From positions 1 through 25,699 of the forward strand of contig JAJZOK010000127.1 in NCBI GenBank assembly GCA_021811525.1: 25,699 bases of DNA, in the 5' to 3' direction. Numbering within the stretch: the stretch's first letter is position 1; each line of letters begins with the position of its first letter. A program made the translations under genes and the position numbers. Below are positions 1-6,720 of this stretch, piece by piece. Below the pieces are notes generated by a model, which did no database searches, was not told the DNA's origin, and saw nothing but the letters and a program-made list of their open reading frames with translations. This stretch comes from Thermoplasmata archaeon. Lineage in GTDB: Archaea > Thermoplasmatota > Thermoplasmata > Thermoplasmatales > Thermoplasmataceae.

Positions 1-476
1 CCCTTGCCAAGAATCACGGGGAAAACGAGTATCTTGTACTCATCTGCAAGTCCGCTTTTAATGAATGCGTTTGTCAAGGCTGGTCCAGCATCAACGATGA
101 TATCTTTTCCCGGCTCACTCTTAAGCTTGGCCACAATTTCTGAAAGCTCCCCTTTCATGATTCTTGTGTTGCCCCATTCTGCCTTCTTTAGAGTGTGGCT
201 TAAGACAACCAGGTTGCACTTTTCAAGGTATCGGGAGAATTCAAACATGTATTCCGGGTCAGTCGGCTTTCTTTTTGATAGAGCATGAAACTGTGAGTGC
301 CCTAAATATGAATTGGTGCCGTAAATGATAGTGTCGGCCGACCCATACCTGCTAGACCACATATCTTTCCAGAATTCATCAGGTTCAGGCGGGACAAAAT
401 CTGATCCGGGATAATTAGGGAATTCACCATAACCATCCAGTGTCATGAACATGTTGACTGTAATTTTCCTGCCCAT
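1..476 (-). CDS. RibD C-terminal/dihydrofolate reductase-like protein, cut by left edge
   Basis: The minus-strand frame is open from an ATG at 476 to the window edge (158 complete codons, no stop), so the C-terminus is missing. It starts MGRKITVNMFMTLDGY, the usual first strand and loop of the RibD_C/DHFR-like fold. It later has IIYGTNSY (the nucleotide-site region) and IIVDAGPALTNAFIKSGLAD followed by YKILVFPVILGKG, the closing signature of this family. Relatives are NADPH-dependent reductases of riboflavin biosynthesis or stand-alone proteins of unknown substrate; I cannot choose between these. A TATA-like ATATAAAA at about 499-505 lies 25 bp upstream, so the mRNA is probably leaderless. 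The plus-strand frame opposite (4-288) is a shadow. Confidence 0.85.
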   Translation of the reverse strand, partial: MGRKITVNMFMTLDGYGEFPNYPGSDFVPPEPDEFWKDMWSSRYGSADTIIYGTNSYLGHSQFHALSKRKPTDPEYMFEFSRYLEKCNLVVLSHTLKKAEWGNTRIMKGELSEIVAKLKSEPGKDIIVDAGPALTNAFIKSGLADEYKILVFPVILGK

Positions 477-509
477 GTAATTACGACATTTATATTCATA
501 TAAAAAGCT

Positions 510-569
510 GAGGTTTCAATAGACATTATAACTGGAGGTTGCAATGGGAAAATGAATGCCCGTAACCTC
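510..569. repeat. imperfect direct repeat and hairpin between two genes
   Basis: GAGGTTTCAAT (510-520) recurs as GAGGTTGCAAT (535-545) with one mismatch, 25 bp apart. The second copy starts a potential hairpin: GAGGTT (535-540) pairs with AACCTC (564-569), with an inner GGG/CCC step. The repeats lie just upstream of the TATA box of the reductase gene at 476, so they could be regulator sites. No function is demonstrated. Confidence 0.35.
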
Positions 570-628
570 AAATATCTCTAATTAGATACCAACAGCCACT
601 TTGGATTGGTAAATATTGAAGCAATAAT

Positions 629-1009
629 TTAATCGACCACATTTTTCTCCTGGTCAACTTTGAGGAGTCCCTTGGATCTGTCCAATATGACGAACCTGTT
701 ATTCCAGGGGTCTTCTATGACTGAACACTTTCCAATACCTATTTCAAATGGCTCAAACAGGACCTTTGCACCTATTTCCTTGAATCTCATTATTGAAGAA
801 TCAACTGATTCAACCATGAAGTCTATTTCAGGAAACTCAAGATCTTCTTTTACAAGAACTAGCTCAGATTCTGTTTCTCCGATTCTCAAGCCAGCCTCCT
901 GATCACCTCTTCTCCAAATTAATGTCAAACCTAATTTTTCCCTGTAAAACATCAGTGCTGCATCCAAGTCTGGTACCTGAAACCTTATGCAATCAATCTT
1001 TTCAAACAC
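629..1009 (-). CDS. VOC superfamily protein (glyoxalase/bleomycin resistance/dioxygenase fold)
   Basis: A 126-residue protein with two paired beta-alpha-beta-beta-beta units typical of a single VOC domain. The N-terminus (IRFQVPDLDAALMFYREKLGL) is the classic first module, and IEDPWNNRFVILDRS near residues 97-111 is the classic last strand pair. VOC proteins include glyoxalases, dioxygenases and antibiotic-binding proteins. The usual metal ligands (His on strand 1, Glu on the last strand) are not clearly present, so a specific enzyme cannot be named. The start is GTG at 1009: there is no in-frame ATG, and a TATA-like ATTAATAC (about 1028-1036) sits about 24 bp upstream, predicting a leaderless transcript. 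Confidence 0.85.
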   Translation of the reverse strand: MFEKIDCIRFQVPDLDAALMFYREKLGLTLIWRRGDQEAGLRIGETESELVLVKEDLEFPEIDFMVESVDSSIMRFKEIGAKVLFEPFEIGIGKCSVIEDPWNNRFVILDRSKGLLKVDQEKNVVD

Positions 1010-1374
1010 GATAATGCATTATTGGAAAGTATTAATCAATAGCCTTTAGTAAGGTTTATTTCGACTTTCTAAGAGGATGTTATAAAAGGAACAAAGTTGA
1101 AGGGTGAAACTCGGCTCAAATATCCTTTTCATATGCGGTATTTACAAATATATTGGGCGGTTAATTATATGAAGTCCAGTAAATGAACTATAAGACTGGA
1201 GCAGGCCTGGAGCTATGCGTCCCATATAGAGATAAGTGGGCTTGATTCTGGCACCTTTTCAATAGATTGGGTTGTGAGGATTCGTGGTTTCACTCAAGGC
1301 ATTATGCCTGAATGTAATATTTCCTACGTGCTCCACAAATAACTGGGCAAAAAAGAATATGAGAAACTCTGCTC
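1010..1374. other. gene-free intergenic stretch
   Basis: No convincing reading frame occurs here on either strand. It holds the promoter of the VOC gene at its left end and small repeats: an inverted pair TCCAGT/ACTGGA (1185-1200) overlapping a direct repeat CTGGAGC (1196-1202 and 1207-1213), and a short palindrome AGGCATTATGCCT (1297-1309). A TATA-like TTAATTATATG near 1161-1171 could drive a short plus-strand RNA. I cannot identify a tRNA or a known ncRNA. Confidence 0.5.
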
Positions 1375-2049
1375 TCAAGATTCTTTGGCTTTTTTAACTT
1401 CCTTTCTGATGAAATCATAACACTTCTTTGCGGTCTGTTCCAGAATCCCCAATGAACCTTCGAAATCGCCCGGTATTTCCAAAATATGATTGGCTCCGGG
1501 AAATGACAGAACTTCTGCATTGGGTAATTTACTAACAGTATTGATATCCTCTTTATTGAAAACAGGATCTTCTTCACCCACCAACACTAGTAATCTCATG
1601 CATTTCCTCATGAATTCTATTGTGGCCTTTAGTGGCGTGAGGAAAACGTAGCTACTGCATCGCTGGTTCAAAAGAGTGTCCAGTTCGCTTGCAAAGACTG
1701 TTCCAATACTCTTTGAAACCACAAATATACCTTTATAAGAATGTCCACCTAGAAATTCATCTATGGAGCATTTCAGTTCTTCTTTTGTTACTCTCATGGA
1801 AGACTGATCCAAATCCAATCTGTTAGCCTGGTAAGCGTACTCAACACTTAGGGTATCAGTTCCAGCCTGGAAAGCTGCAATAGCAGTGTACCAGATTAAA
1901 GGTGCATCCTTGTAATATGCCTGGCCCGGAAGCAAAATTGTCAAGAACTGTGAACCCTCCGGGTGGTATCTGTATGTAAAGATTGCTGGTTTCCCAAGTT
2001 TTGACTCAAATGCCAGGTTTTCTATTTCCAATGAGGTCCGGGTTATCAA
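1375..2049 (-). CDS. alpha/beta hydrolase family protein
   Basis: A 224-residue protein with a complete catalytic triad in the canonical order: nucleophile elbow S-K-S-I-G with Ser114, Asp161 in VGEEDPVF, and His188 in PGANHILE. LLPGQAYY (about 39-46) is the oxyanion-hole region after the first core strand. The size is that of small dienelactone-hydrolase-like or KANL3/Tex30-like hydrolases. The substrate is unknown. It probably has no signal peptide and acts in the cytoplasm. The start ATG at 2049 has a TATA-rich TTTATAAGTTTATATTTG (about 2058-2077) upstream. A second minus-strand frame (1302-1577) is an out-of-frame shadow. Confidence 0.85.
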   Translation of the reverse strand: MITRTSLEIENLAFESKLGKPAIFTYRYHPEGSQFLTILLPGQAYYKDAPLIWYTAIAAFQAGTDTLSVEYAYQANRLDLDQSSMRVTKEELKCSIDEFLGGHSYKGIFVVSKSIGTVFASELDTLLNQRCSSYVFLTPLKATIEFMRKCMRLLVLVGEEDPVFNKEDINTVSKLPNAEVLSFPGANHILEIPGDFEGSLGILEQTAKKCYDFIRKEVKKAKES

Positions 2050-2108
2050 TATGTTACACTGTTTATAAGTTTATATTTGAAATTCGATAGGAACTTCATG
2101 GATTGACT

Positions 2109-2174
2109 ATGCGCGATGATGACTGGCAAAACCCACATTATGCTAGCCTTCCTAAATGGCAAAATGAATATTAA
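2109..2174 (+). CDS. possible 21-residue small ORF upstream of YcaQ-like gene
   Basis: ATG at 2109 opens a 21-codon frame ending in TAA at 2172-2174, reading MRDDDWQNPHYASLPKWQNEY. It is in the same frame as the YcaQ-like gene 75 bp downstream. The TATA-rich tract at 2070-2080 is at about the right distance for a leaderless start. The frame continues open after the stop into the downstream ATG. It may be a leader peptide, a decayed N-terminal extension, or chance; only the frame itself is seen. Confidence 0.25.
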   Translation: MRDDDWQNPHYASLPKWQNEY

Positions 2175-2249
2175 GATCAACCGCAATACGATTCCAGAAG
2201 GAGAGCGTCCATTTTCAGGATTCTCCCTTTCAATATTAAAGGGACTGAA

Positions 2250-3500
2250 ATGGAATCTGAAAGGATAACAACAACTCTGGAAGCTGCCAGAAGGTTGACG
2301 ATATGGAAACAGTTACTTTCAGGCAACACTCCGGAAGGCACTTTCAAGCAGAAAGTGACTTCGGTAATCAGAAGTACAGGATACATTCAATGGGACCCTG
2401 TTACCGTGGTTGCACCATCGCATCTGATCTCATTGTGGAGCAGAATTGGTAATTTTGACTGGTCCGAACTTGACAGGATGATGTGGGAAGACAAAGATGC
2501 ATTATTCCATTGGGTACCCATAGCTTGGATTGTATTGACAGAAGATTACCCAATATTTTACTCCCTGATGAAGCGATACCCTGATTCCATGAGGAAAGGC
2601 TGGGCTTCACATGCTGGACCAGCCATGAAATTCTTGGATTCACATCAGGAACTTAAGAGGAGAGTAATAGAAAGGCTCAAGAATGGCCCTGCAGAGACGG
2701 GCCATTTCAGGGATTATGGCAAAAGGAAAAAGAGCCCTGATGGCTGGAGTTCCGGAAATGAGGTAACCCAACTCCTTTTCCATCTCCATATGGCCGGAGA
2801 AGTCATGGTTGCCGGTCATTCAAAAAACCAGAATGTCTGGGCACTAACTGAAGACTTTCTACCACCAGGTACAGTAAAATCTACCTTGCCTGTGGAAGAG
2901 CTGGAGAGAATTACTGCGATCAGAGCACTGAAAGCACTGGGAGTTGCGCCAGAGTTTGATATTTACCGCTATTTTATCCGCGGAAGATACACCATTTTAA
3001 AGGATATTCTGAAACAACTTGTTGAGGATGGGGAGATAGTGAATGTCCAAATAGATGGGCGACCAAAGTCCAAGCCATTATTCCTGCTGGCTAATGACAA
3101 GAGGGCACTTGATGCCATTATGTCAGATAAATGGGAACCGCAACTGAACCTGATTTCACCATTTGACAATATGATAACATTAAGAGACAGAACTCAGAGA
3201 ATGTTCAACTTTGATTACATACTGGAGCAGTTCGTCCCAAAAGAAAAACGGAAATATGGGACATATGTGCTCCCAATCCTGTGGGATTCTAACCTTGTTG
3301 GGAGAATTGATGCCAAGCTTGACAAAGCCAGAAGAACACTTAACATCAACGGTGTATTCGCAGAACCCGGATATGGCAATGACGCGGTTATCGGAAATAA
3401 ATTGCATGAGAAAATAGGGGATTTTGCTAAGTTTCTCGGTGCCGAACGAATTATTTATTCTGAAAAGAAACCTGAAAAGTGGTCAAAATATCTTAGGTGA
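2250..3500 (+). CDS. YcaQ/AlkX-family winged-helix DNA glycosylase-like protein (HTH_42)
   Basis: A 416-residue protein with the family hallmarks. Near the N-terminus GYIQWDPV carries Q47-W48-D49, the Q-x-D motif associated with catalysis in E. coli YcaQ, which unhooks interstrand crosslinks. Next come SHLISLWSRIG (about 57-67) and a winged-helix region. The C-terminal half has ISPFDNMITLRDR, FNFDYILEQFVP, GTYVLPILWDSNLVGRIDAK, all typical of the family. It likely removes bulky or crosslinked alkylated bases, but the substrate is inferred from the family only. It stands alone on the plus strand. The ATG at 2250 is preceded by a TATA-like TCAATATTAAAG that is closer than usual, so the start is reasonable rather than certain. 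Confidence 0.85.
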   Translation: MESERITTTLEAARRLTIWKQLLSGNTPEGTFKQKVTSVIRSTGYIQWDPVTVVAPSHLISLWSRIGNFDWSELDRMMWEDKDALFHWVPIAWIVLTEDYPIFYSLMKRYPDSMRKGWASHAGPAMKFLDSHQELKRRVIERLKNGPAETGHFRDYGKRKKSPDGWSSGNEVTQLLFHLHMAGEVMVAGHSKNQNVWALTEDFLPPGTVKSTLPVEELERITAIRALKALGVAPEFDIYRYFIRGRYTILKDILKQLVEDGEIVNVQIDGRPKSKPLFLLANDKRALDAIMSDKWEPQLNLISPFDNMITLRDRTQRMFNFDYILEQFVPKEKRKYGTYVLPILWDSNLVGRIDAKLDKARRTLNINGVFAEPGYGNDAVIGNKLHEKIGDFAKFLGAERIIYSEKKPEKWSKYLR

Positions 3501-3516
3501 ACCAGTTCCACTAGCT

Positions 3517-3555
3517 AAAAAAAATAAAGATACTGGAAAAGTAATAATATTCCAG
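3517..3555 (-). terminator. hairpin plus T-tract terminator for the zinc-ribbon gene
   Basis: Read on the minus strand, the perfect arms CTGGAA and TTCCAG (3533-3538 and 3550-3555) form a stem with an 11-nt loop. Just downstream is a run of eight T (A8 at 3517-3524 on the plus strand). It lies between two convergent genes, directly after the stop at 3562. Confidence 0.5.
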
Positions 3556-3561
3556 CATAGT

Positions 3562-4023
3562 TTAATTCGAGACTGCTTCAGTTGCCTGAGCCTTTGACTG
3601 TTTGAAATACGCCCTTACCCTGGGCCTTGTGAGGTACCAGAGGAGAATTATGCCCCAGATTATTCCAACAATGCTGATTATATCCAGTATTGCCCCAATA
3701 ATCATCAGTATCCTTGCCACATTGAATCCGGCGATGAACAAAATTGCAAAAATCAGGGGAAGAACCGAAAGACCCACTATAAATAGAGACCCTCCGGGGA
3801 AAAGAGCGAAGAAGGTAACACCTGCTGTGAGGCCCAGCACAATAGCTCCAATGGAACCCAAAATCTGAAGAATCCCAAGTATTAGAACGCCAAGAGGCCT
3901 CTGTATCTTCGTTGGTGGGGTGGAAGCAAAATCTTTAGTTTCACCACACACTGCGCAGAATTTTGTTCCTGCAACTGATGCGGTTCCACATCTTTGGCAA
4001 TATTTTACGCCTGAGTTTTCCAT
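3562..4023 (-). CDS. zinc-ribbon membrane protein
   Basis: A 153-residue protein. The N-terminus carries a double-CxxC zinc ribbon: Cys9/Cys12 and Cys23/Cys26 (YCQRCG and FCAVCG). After a proline-rich linker come about four hydrophobic segments (from LGVLILGILQIL through GIIWGIILLWYL), then a basic tail. Such zinc-ribbon plus TM proteins are common in archaea and mostly uncharacterised. The ATG at 4023 was chosen over a TTG nine bases upstream because the TATA-like CATATATATTAA (4043-4054) is centred 25 bp before it, as in the neighbouring leaderless genes. The function is unknown. Confidence 0.8.
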   Translation of the reverse strand: MENSGVKYCQRCGTASVAGTKFCAVCGETKDFASTPPTKIQRPLGVLILGILQILGSIGAIVLGLTAGVTFFALFPGGSLFIVGLSVLPLIFAILFIAGFNVARILMIIGAILDIISIVGIIWGIILLWYLTRPRVRAYFKQSKAQATEAVSN

Positions 4024-4152
4024 CCCACACAATAATTTATGCCATATATATTAATTTCGGATGTTAAAAATGAGCCGGTGAAATCTCTATTGCCTCGAAA
4101 CGTCAAGGTACGCCTGGAATGCCATCTTGTTACTATTCACTGATAGTGGAAT

Positions 4153-4521
4153 TCACAGATAACTCAGGATTTTCTCCTTTCCTGTCAGTCTTGTGCGGCC
4201 TGAGAATCCCTGGTCAGCATAGTGCCAGTATTCGAGCTCATCCTCGTCTATGCTCCAGCAGAGATATGAGGGGATGTTGTTGATCACGGCCGGAAAATCA
4301 TACAAGGTGGCATCCTGATCACGTATGACAATGCCTTTTTTCCTGATTCTCTCAAGTATTGACTGGATCTTGACTGTTACAGTGTCAGCCACTTCCATGT
4401 CATACTTTTCCATTGCATCCACACCCATCTGGCTGAGGTCATTCATTTCACTGATCTTTGCTTTCAACCACTTAAGCGTTTTTCGCGCTGTATCAAGGTC
4501 AAAATAAGGTTCAGTGGGCAT
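4153..4521 (-). CDS. DUF2203 family protein
   Basis: A 122-residue protein with the DUF2203 pattern: YFDLDTARKTLKWLKAKI at the start (helical region), then GIVIRDQDATLYDFPAVIN, then YLCWSIDEDELEYWHYADQGFSGR, where the Cys-Trp, Tyr-Trp-His and Gly-Phe-x-Gly-Arg positions are the conserved core. The family is widespread in archaea and bacteria and has no established function. It is likely cytoplasmic. It is not obviously in an operon; the neighbours on the same strand are separated by more than 70 bp. A weak AT element near 4545 could be the promoter. Confidence 0.85.
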   Translation of the reverse strand: MPTEPYFDLDTARKTLKWLKAKISEMNDLSQMGVDAMEKYDMEVADTVTVKIQSILERIRKKGIVIRDQDATLYDFPAVINNIPSYLCWSIDEDELEYWHYADQGFSGRTRLTGKEKILSYL

Positions 4522-4593
4522 GCTGGGTGTGATGCCAAAGATCCAATAAGGATTTTTCCACCCTGTTAATAAATATAATTTGTGCTGAAGGAA

Positions 4594-4974
4594 TCAAAGC
4601 GCATTCAATGCCCCAATTAGCTCAGACTCATAGGCCTTGGGCCTGGAAGGGTCAGCATTGAGATACTTTTCTGCAAGTTCTGAAACGAGAAGCATCTTTA
4701 CAACAGTCTTTCCATTGCCCTTTGATTCCAGTGTTACCTTGCATGGAAGGAACAGACCGTAATCGTGGTTGCTTGAAATCAACTCCCTTGCTGCAGCAGG
4801 TTTGCAAACATCAAGAATATAATAGCCCGGAAAATCTTCGCCGAATTTGTTCTTGATGATTTCCCTGATGTCAACGTAAGACAGAACGACAAAACCGTTA
4901 TCCTTCAATTTCTGTGAAACCTTAAGGAATGCCTTTTCAATATCAAGTTCAATCTCCCTTTCAAATTTGAACAT
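4594..4974 (-). CDS. DUF302 family protein
   Basis: A 126-residue protein. It begins MFKFEREIELDIEKAFLKVSQ and has the DUF302 sequence GFVVLSYVDIREIIKNKFG, then PGYYILDVCKP and GLFLPCKVTLES, with a helical C-terminus. DUF302 proteins are small alpha/beta proteins of unknown role, sometimes linked to redox or sulfur genes. The longer frame back to 5043 is rejected because a TATA-like GTTATAAATTT (4998-5007) lies about 28 bp before the ATG at 4974, inside that extension, and the family homology begins at this ATG. Confidence 0.85.
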   Translation of the reverse strand: MFKFEREIELDIEKAFLKVSQKLKDNGFVVLSYVDIREIIKNKFGEDFPGYYILDVCKPAAARELISSNHDYGLFLPCKVTLESKGNGKTVVKMLLVSELAEKYLNADPSRPKAYESELIGALNAL

Positions 4975-5116
4975 GACACAAGATTTCAATTTAATAGTTA
5001 TAAATTTGCAGTAAGCCGATGAACCATAAGCGAGGAACTGCACAATTCTGTGCGAGCTGAGTTTCCTGACAGCACTTCCCTTGAAATAGATGTCAATTTT
5101 GCACCTTTCAATACGC

Positions 5117-5138
5117 TTTAGTTCAAGGATGAACTAAA
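5117..5138. promoter_or_regulatory. 9-4-9 perfect inverted repeat upstream of the AhpD-like gene
   Basis: The arms TTTAGTTCA (5117-5125) and TGAACTAAA (5130-5138) are exact reverse complements around AGGA. The dyad ends 15 bp before the ATG of the AhpD-like gene. The size suits a homodimeric regulator. It has no following T-tract, which argues against a terminator. Confidence 0.55.
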
Positions 5139-5153
5139 TGTGCACTGATTCTA

Positions 5154-5483
5154 ATGGACCCAAAACAAATCCTTAAACAGGTTTCGGAGACAATAAAGTA
5201 CGGGAATGACAAGCAGCCGAATATCCAGAAAGCATTTATGGACTTCAACCAGGCGGTACTGAGCCCCGGGAATCTGTCCACGAAAACCAAAGAACTCATC
5301 GCCCTTGCGCTCTCACTATCCAGCACTTGCGAATGGTGCATCACATTTCACGTTAAGATGGCAAAGGAGATGGGGGCAACTGACGATGAAATAATTGAAG
5401 CTGCCTATGTTGCTGTACTTATGGCAGGAGCCCCTGCCCTGATGCACATGACCATAGTAAGGGAGACTCTGGCATCACTCTGA
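5154..5483 (+). CDS. carboxymuconolactone decarboxylase/AhpD-like protein
   Basis: A 109-residue protein with the AhpD-type active-site signature: E47 followed by Cys59-x-x-Cys62-x-x-x-His66 (CEWCITFH). In AhpD relatives these residues make a redox-active disulfide and proton relay used to reduce peroxiredoxin-bound or lipoyl partners. The surrounding helices (LSTKTKELIALALSLSS and DDEIIEAAYVAVLMAG) fit the CMD fold of a small oligomeric protein. It probably has thiol peroxidase or disulfide reductase activity rather than decarboxylation. A striking palindrome at 5117-5138 lies in its promoter region. It is convergent with the winged-helix gene at 5494. Confidence 0.88.
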   Translation: MDPKQILKQVSETIKYGNDKQPNIQKAFMDFNQAVLSPGNLSTKTKELIALALSLSSTCEWCITFHVKMAKEMGATDDEIIEAAYVAVLMAGAPALMHMTIVRETLASL

Positions 5484-5493
5484 AAAGTGTTGC

Positions 5494-5769
5494 CTATTCC
5501 ACATCTTCAATATTTTCCACAAAGATCTGCTCTAGCTCTAGGATCTTGTCATAAAGGAGCCTGCCGAATGAGGTGAGTTTCACAACCTCACCTGGCCCGA
5601 GCTCTGCTATGCCTATGGAAACAAGATAATCCCCTATCTTTTCCTTGGTCTTCTTTCCATATGTGTTTAGCTTTTCTAGTTTCATGAAGTTCTCCTTGCC
5701 GAGTGCGTAAATTGACCGTAAGATGCAGGGATTCCAGTCAAGCCATTCGAGATAAGTTGAGTTGCTCAT
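5494..5769 (-). CDS. small winged-helix-like protein, function unknown
   Basis: A 91-residue protein I do not recognise by name. The sequence suggests a winged helix: helices around WNPCILRSIYALG, a middle helix KKTKEKIGDYLVSIGIAEL, then a beta-hairpin (GEVVKLTSFGRLLY) and a C-terminal helix that could dimerise. The phrase KLTSFGRLLYDKI is like the wing of archaeal transcriptional regulators, where it often reads LT.kG..l. The start ATG at 5769 has a TATA-like TTTAAATTATT about 27 bp upstream. It could be a small transcription factor; no target is visible. Confidence 0.65.
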   Translation of the reverse strand: MSNSTYLEWLDWNPCILRSIYALGKENFMKLEKLNTYGKKTKEKIGDYLVSIGIAELGPGEVVKLTSFGRLLYDKILELEQIFVENIEDVE

Positions 5770-6091
5770 GAATATAAAATTAAAAGTACAATGAATAATT
5801 TAAAGTCTAATCTGTTAGAAACAGGCTTTATGATTGATCTAAGTTTAGAATTTGCTTATTATAGCTAGACACAACTGCAAACTCCCTTTTCAAGCTTTTG
5901 AGAGTAAATTTGAAATTGTTTACTAATTGTGGGATTAGGAAACAATCTACGATTTCTGGCTCTCAAGCAGGTACTACTTGGGGACTTATGTTCCAGTTTC
6001 CCCATAAAGTTCAACTTCCGAATATTTTATGAGGCCTAGGAACTTATCTCAAAATCATCAGATTATAAAGTAACAAGGAATTGATGGATAA
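5770..6091. other. gene-free intergenic region between divergent promoters
   Basis: About 320 bp of AT-rich DNA with no supported reading frame. It contains the promoter of the winged-helix gene at its left end and, at its right end, a TATA-like ATTATAAAG (6062-6070) centred 26 bp before the kinase ATG at 6092. In between I see only weak dyads (for example TCAAGCTTTTGA near 5892) and no tRNA or recognised ncRNA. Confidence 0.55.
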
Positions 6092-6718
6092 ATGTCCGCG
6101 AAAGACACTGATAGAAAAGCCCCAATTATACTCATAGGTGGAATACCCGGAGTTGGAAAGTCAAGCATCTCAGGCTATGTTGCCAGAGCTCTTGGAATCG
6201 ATATTGTGCTTTCAGGCGACTACCTGAGAGAATTTGCCAGGCCAATACTATCCGACGAGAACAGGAACCTTCTATCCACCAGTGTTTATGAAGCATGGAA
6301 AAATTTTGGCCAGGAGAATGAGGAAAACATCAGGAAGGGGTTCATTTCCCAGGGAGAAGTTCTGAACAGTGGCCTAAATGCAGTCCTCCAGAGGGCAATA
6401 AAAAATGGAGAGCCCATGATAGTGGAGACACTTTATTTCATACCTTCCCAGATGGCCAAAGAAGTGCTTGAGAACACAACTTCCCTTTATATTTACATAT
6501 CAAATAAGGAAATCAATTCCCAGAGGCTTCTCGAGAGGGAGAAGTTCACCCATTACAATTCTCCAGGAAAAAGGCTCAGCGACCAGCTAGACAGGTACCG
6601 GGTAATGATGGAGTATTCCTTGAAAGAGTGCAGGGAATTCGGGATAAGAACTTTTGACAATCTGGTCTACACTGATACCAGAGAGGAAATCATTCAATAC
6701 CTTAGAGGACTGTATTAA
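6092..6718 (+). CDS. probable mevalonate-3-phosphate 5-kinase (2-phosphoglycerate kinase-like)
   Basis: A 208-residue P-loop kinase. Walker A is GGIPGVGKSS (K23). The following LSGDYLREFARPILS and SVYEAW (about 40-70) resemble the 2-phosphoglycerate kinase family. IVETLYFIP (about 112-120) is a Walker-B-like strand. In Thermoplasma acidophilum a kinase of this type (Ta0762) was assigned as mevalonate-3-phosphate 5-kinase in the modified mevalonate route to isopentenyl phosphate. The assignment here is inference, supported by the next gene, which starts 2 bp after this stop and looks like the decarboxylase using its product. A 2-phosphoglycerate kinase is the alternative. TATA-like ATTATAAAG at 6062-6070 predicts a leaderless mRNA. 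Confidence 0.72.
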   Translation: MSAKDTDRKAPIILIGGIPGVGKSSISGYVARALGIDIVLSGDYLREFARPILSDENRNLLSTSVYEAWKNFGQENEENIRKGFISQGEVLNSGLNAVLQRAIKNGEPMIVETLYFIPSQMAKEVLENTTSLYIYISNKEINSQRLLEREKFTHYNSPGKRLSDQLDRYRVMMEYSLKECREFGIRTFDNLVYTDTREEIIQYLRGLY

Positions 6719-6720
6719 TC

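Noticed and set aside
4..288. Plus-strand frame at the left edge
   Set aside because: The minus strand here encodes a clear RibD_C/DHFR-like protein running off the window, so the plus frame is a shadow.
1302..1577. 91-codon minus-strand frame overlapping the alpha/beta hydrolase
   Set aside because: It overlaps the catalytic region of the hydrolase in another frame and has no family features.
2112..2170. ATGATGA resembling a box C of a C/D guide RNA
   Set aside because: No CTGA box D occurs at the required distance and no internal D'/C' pair is present.
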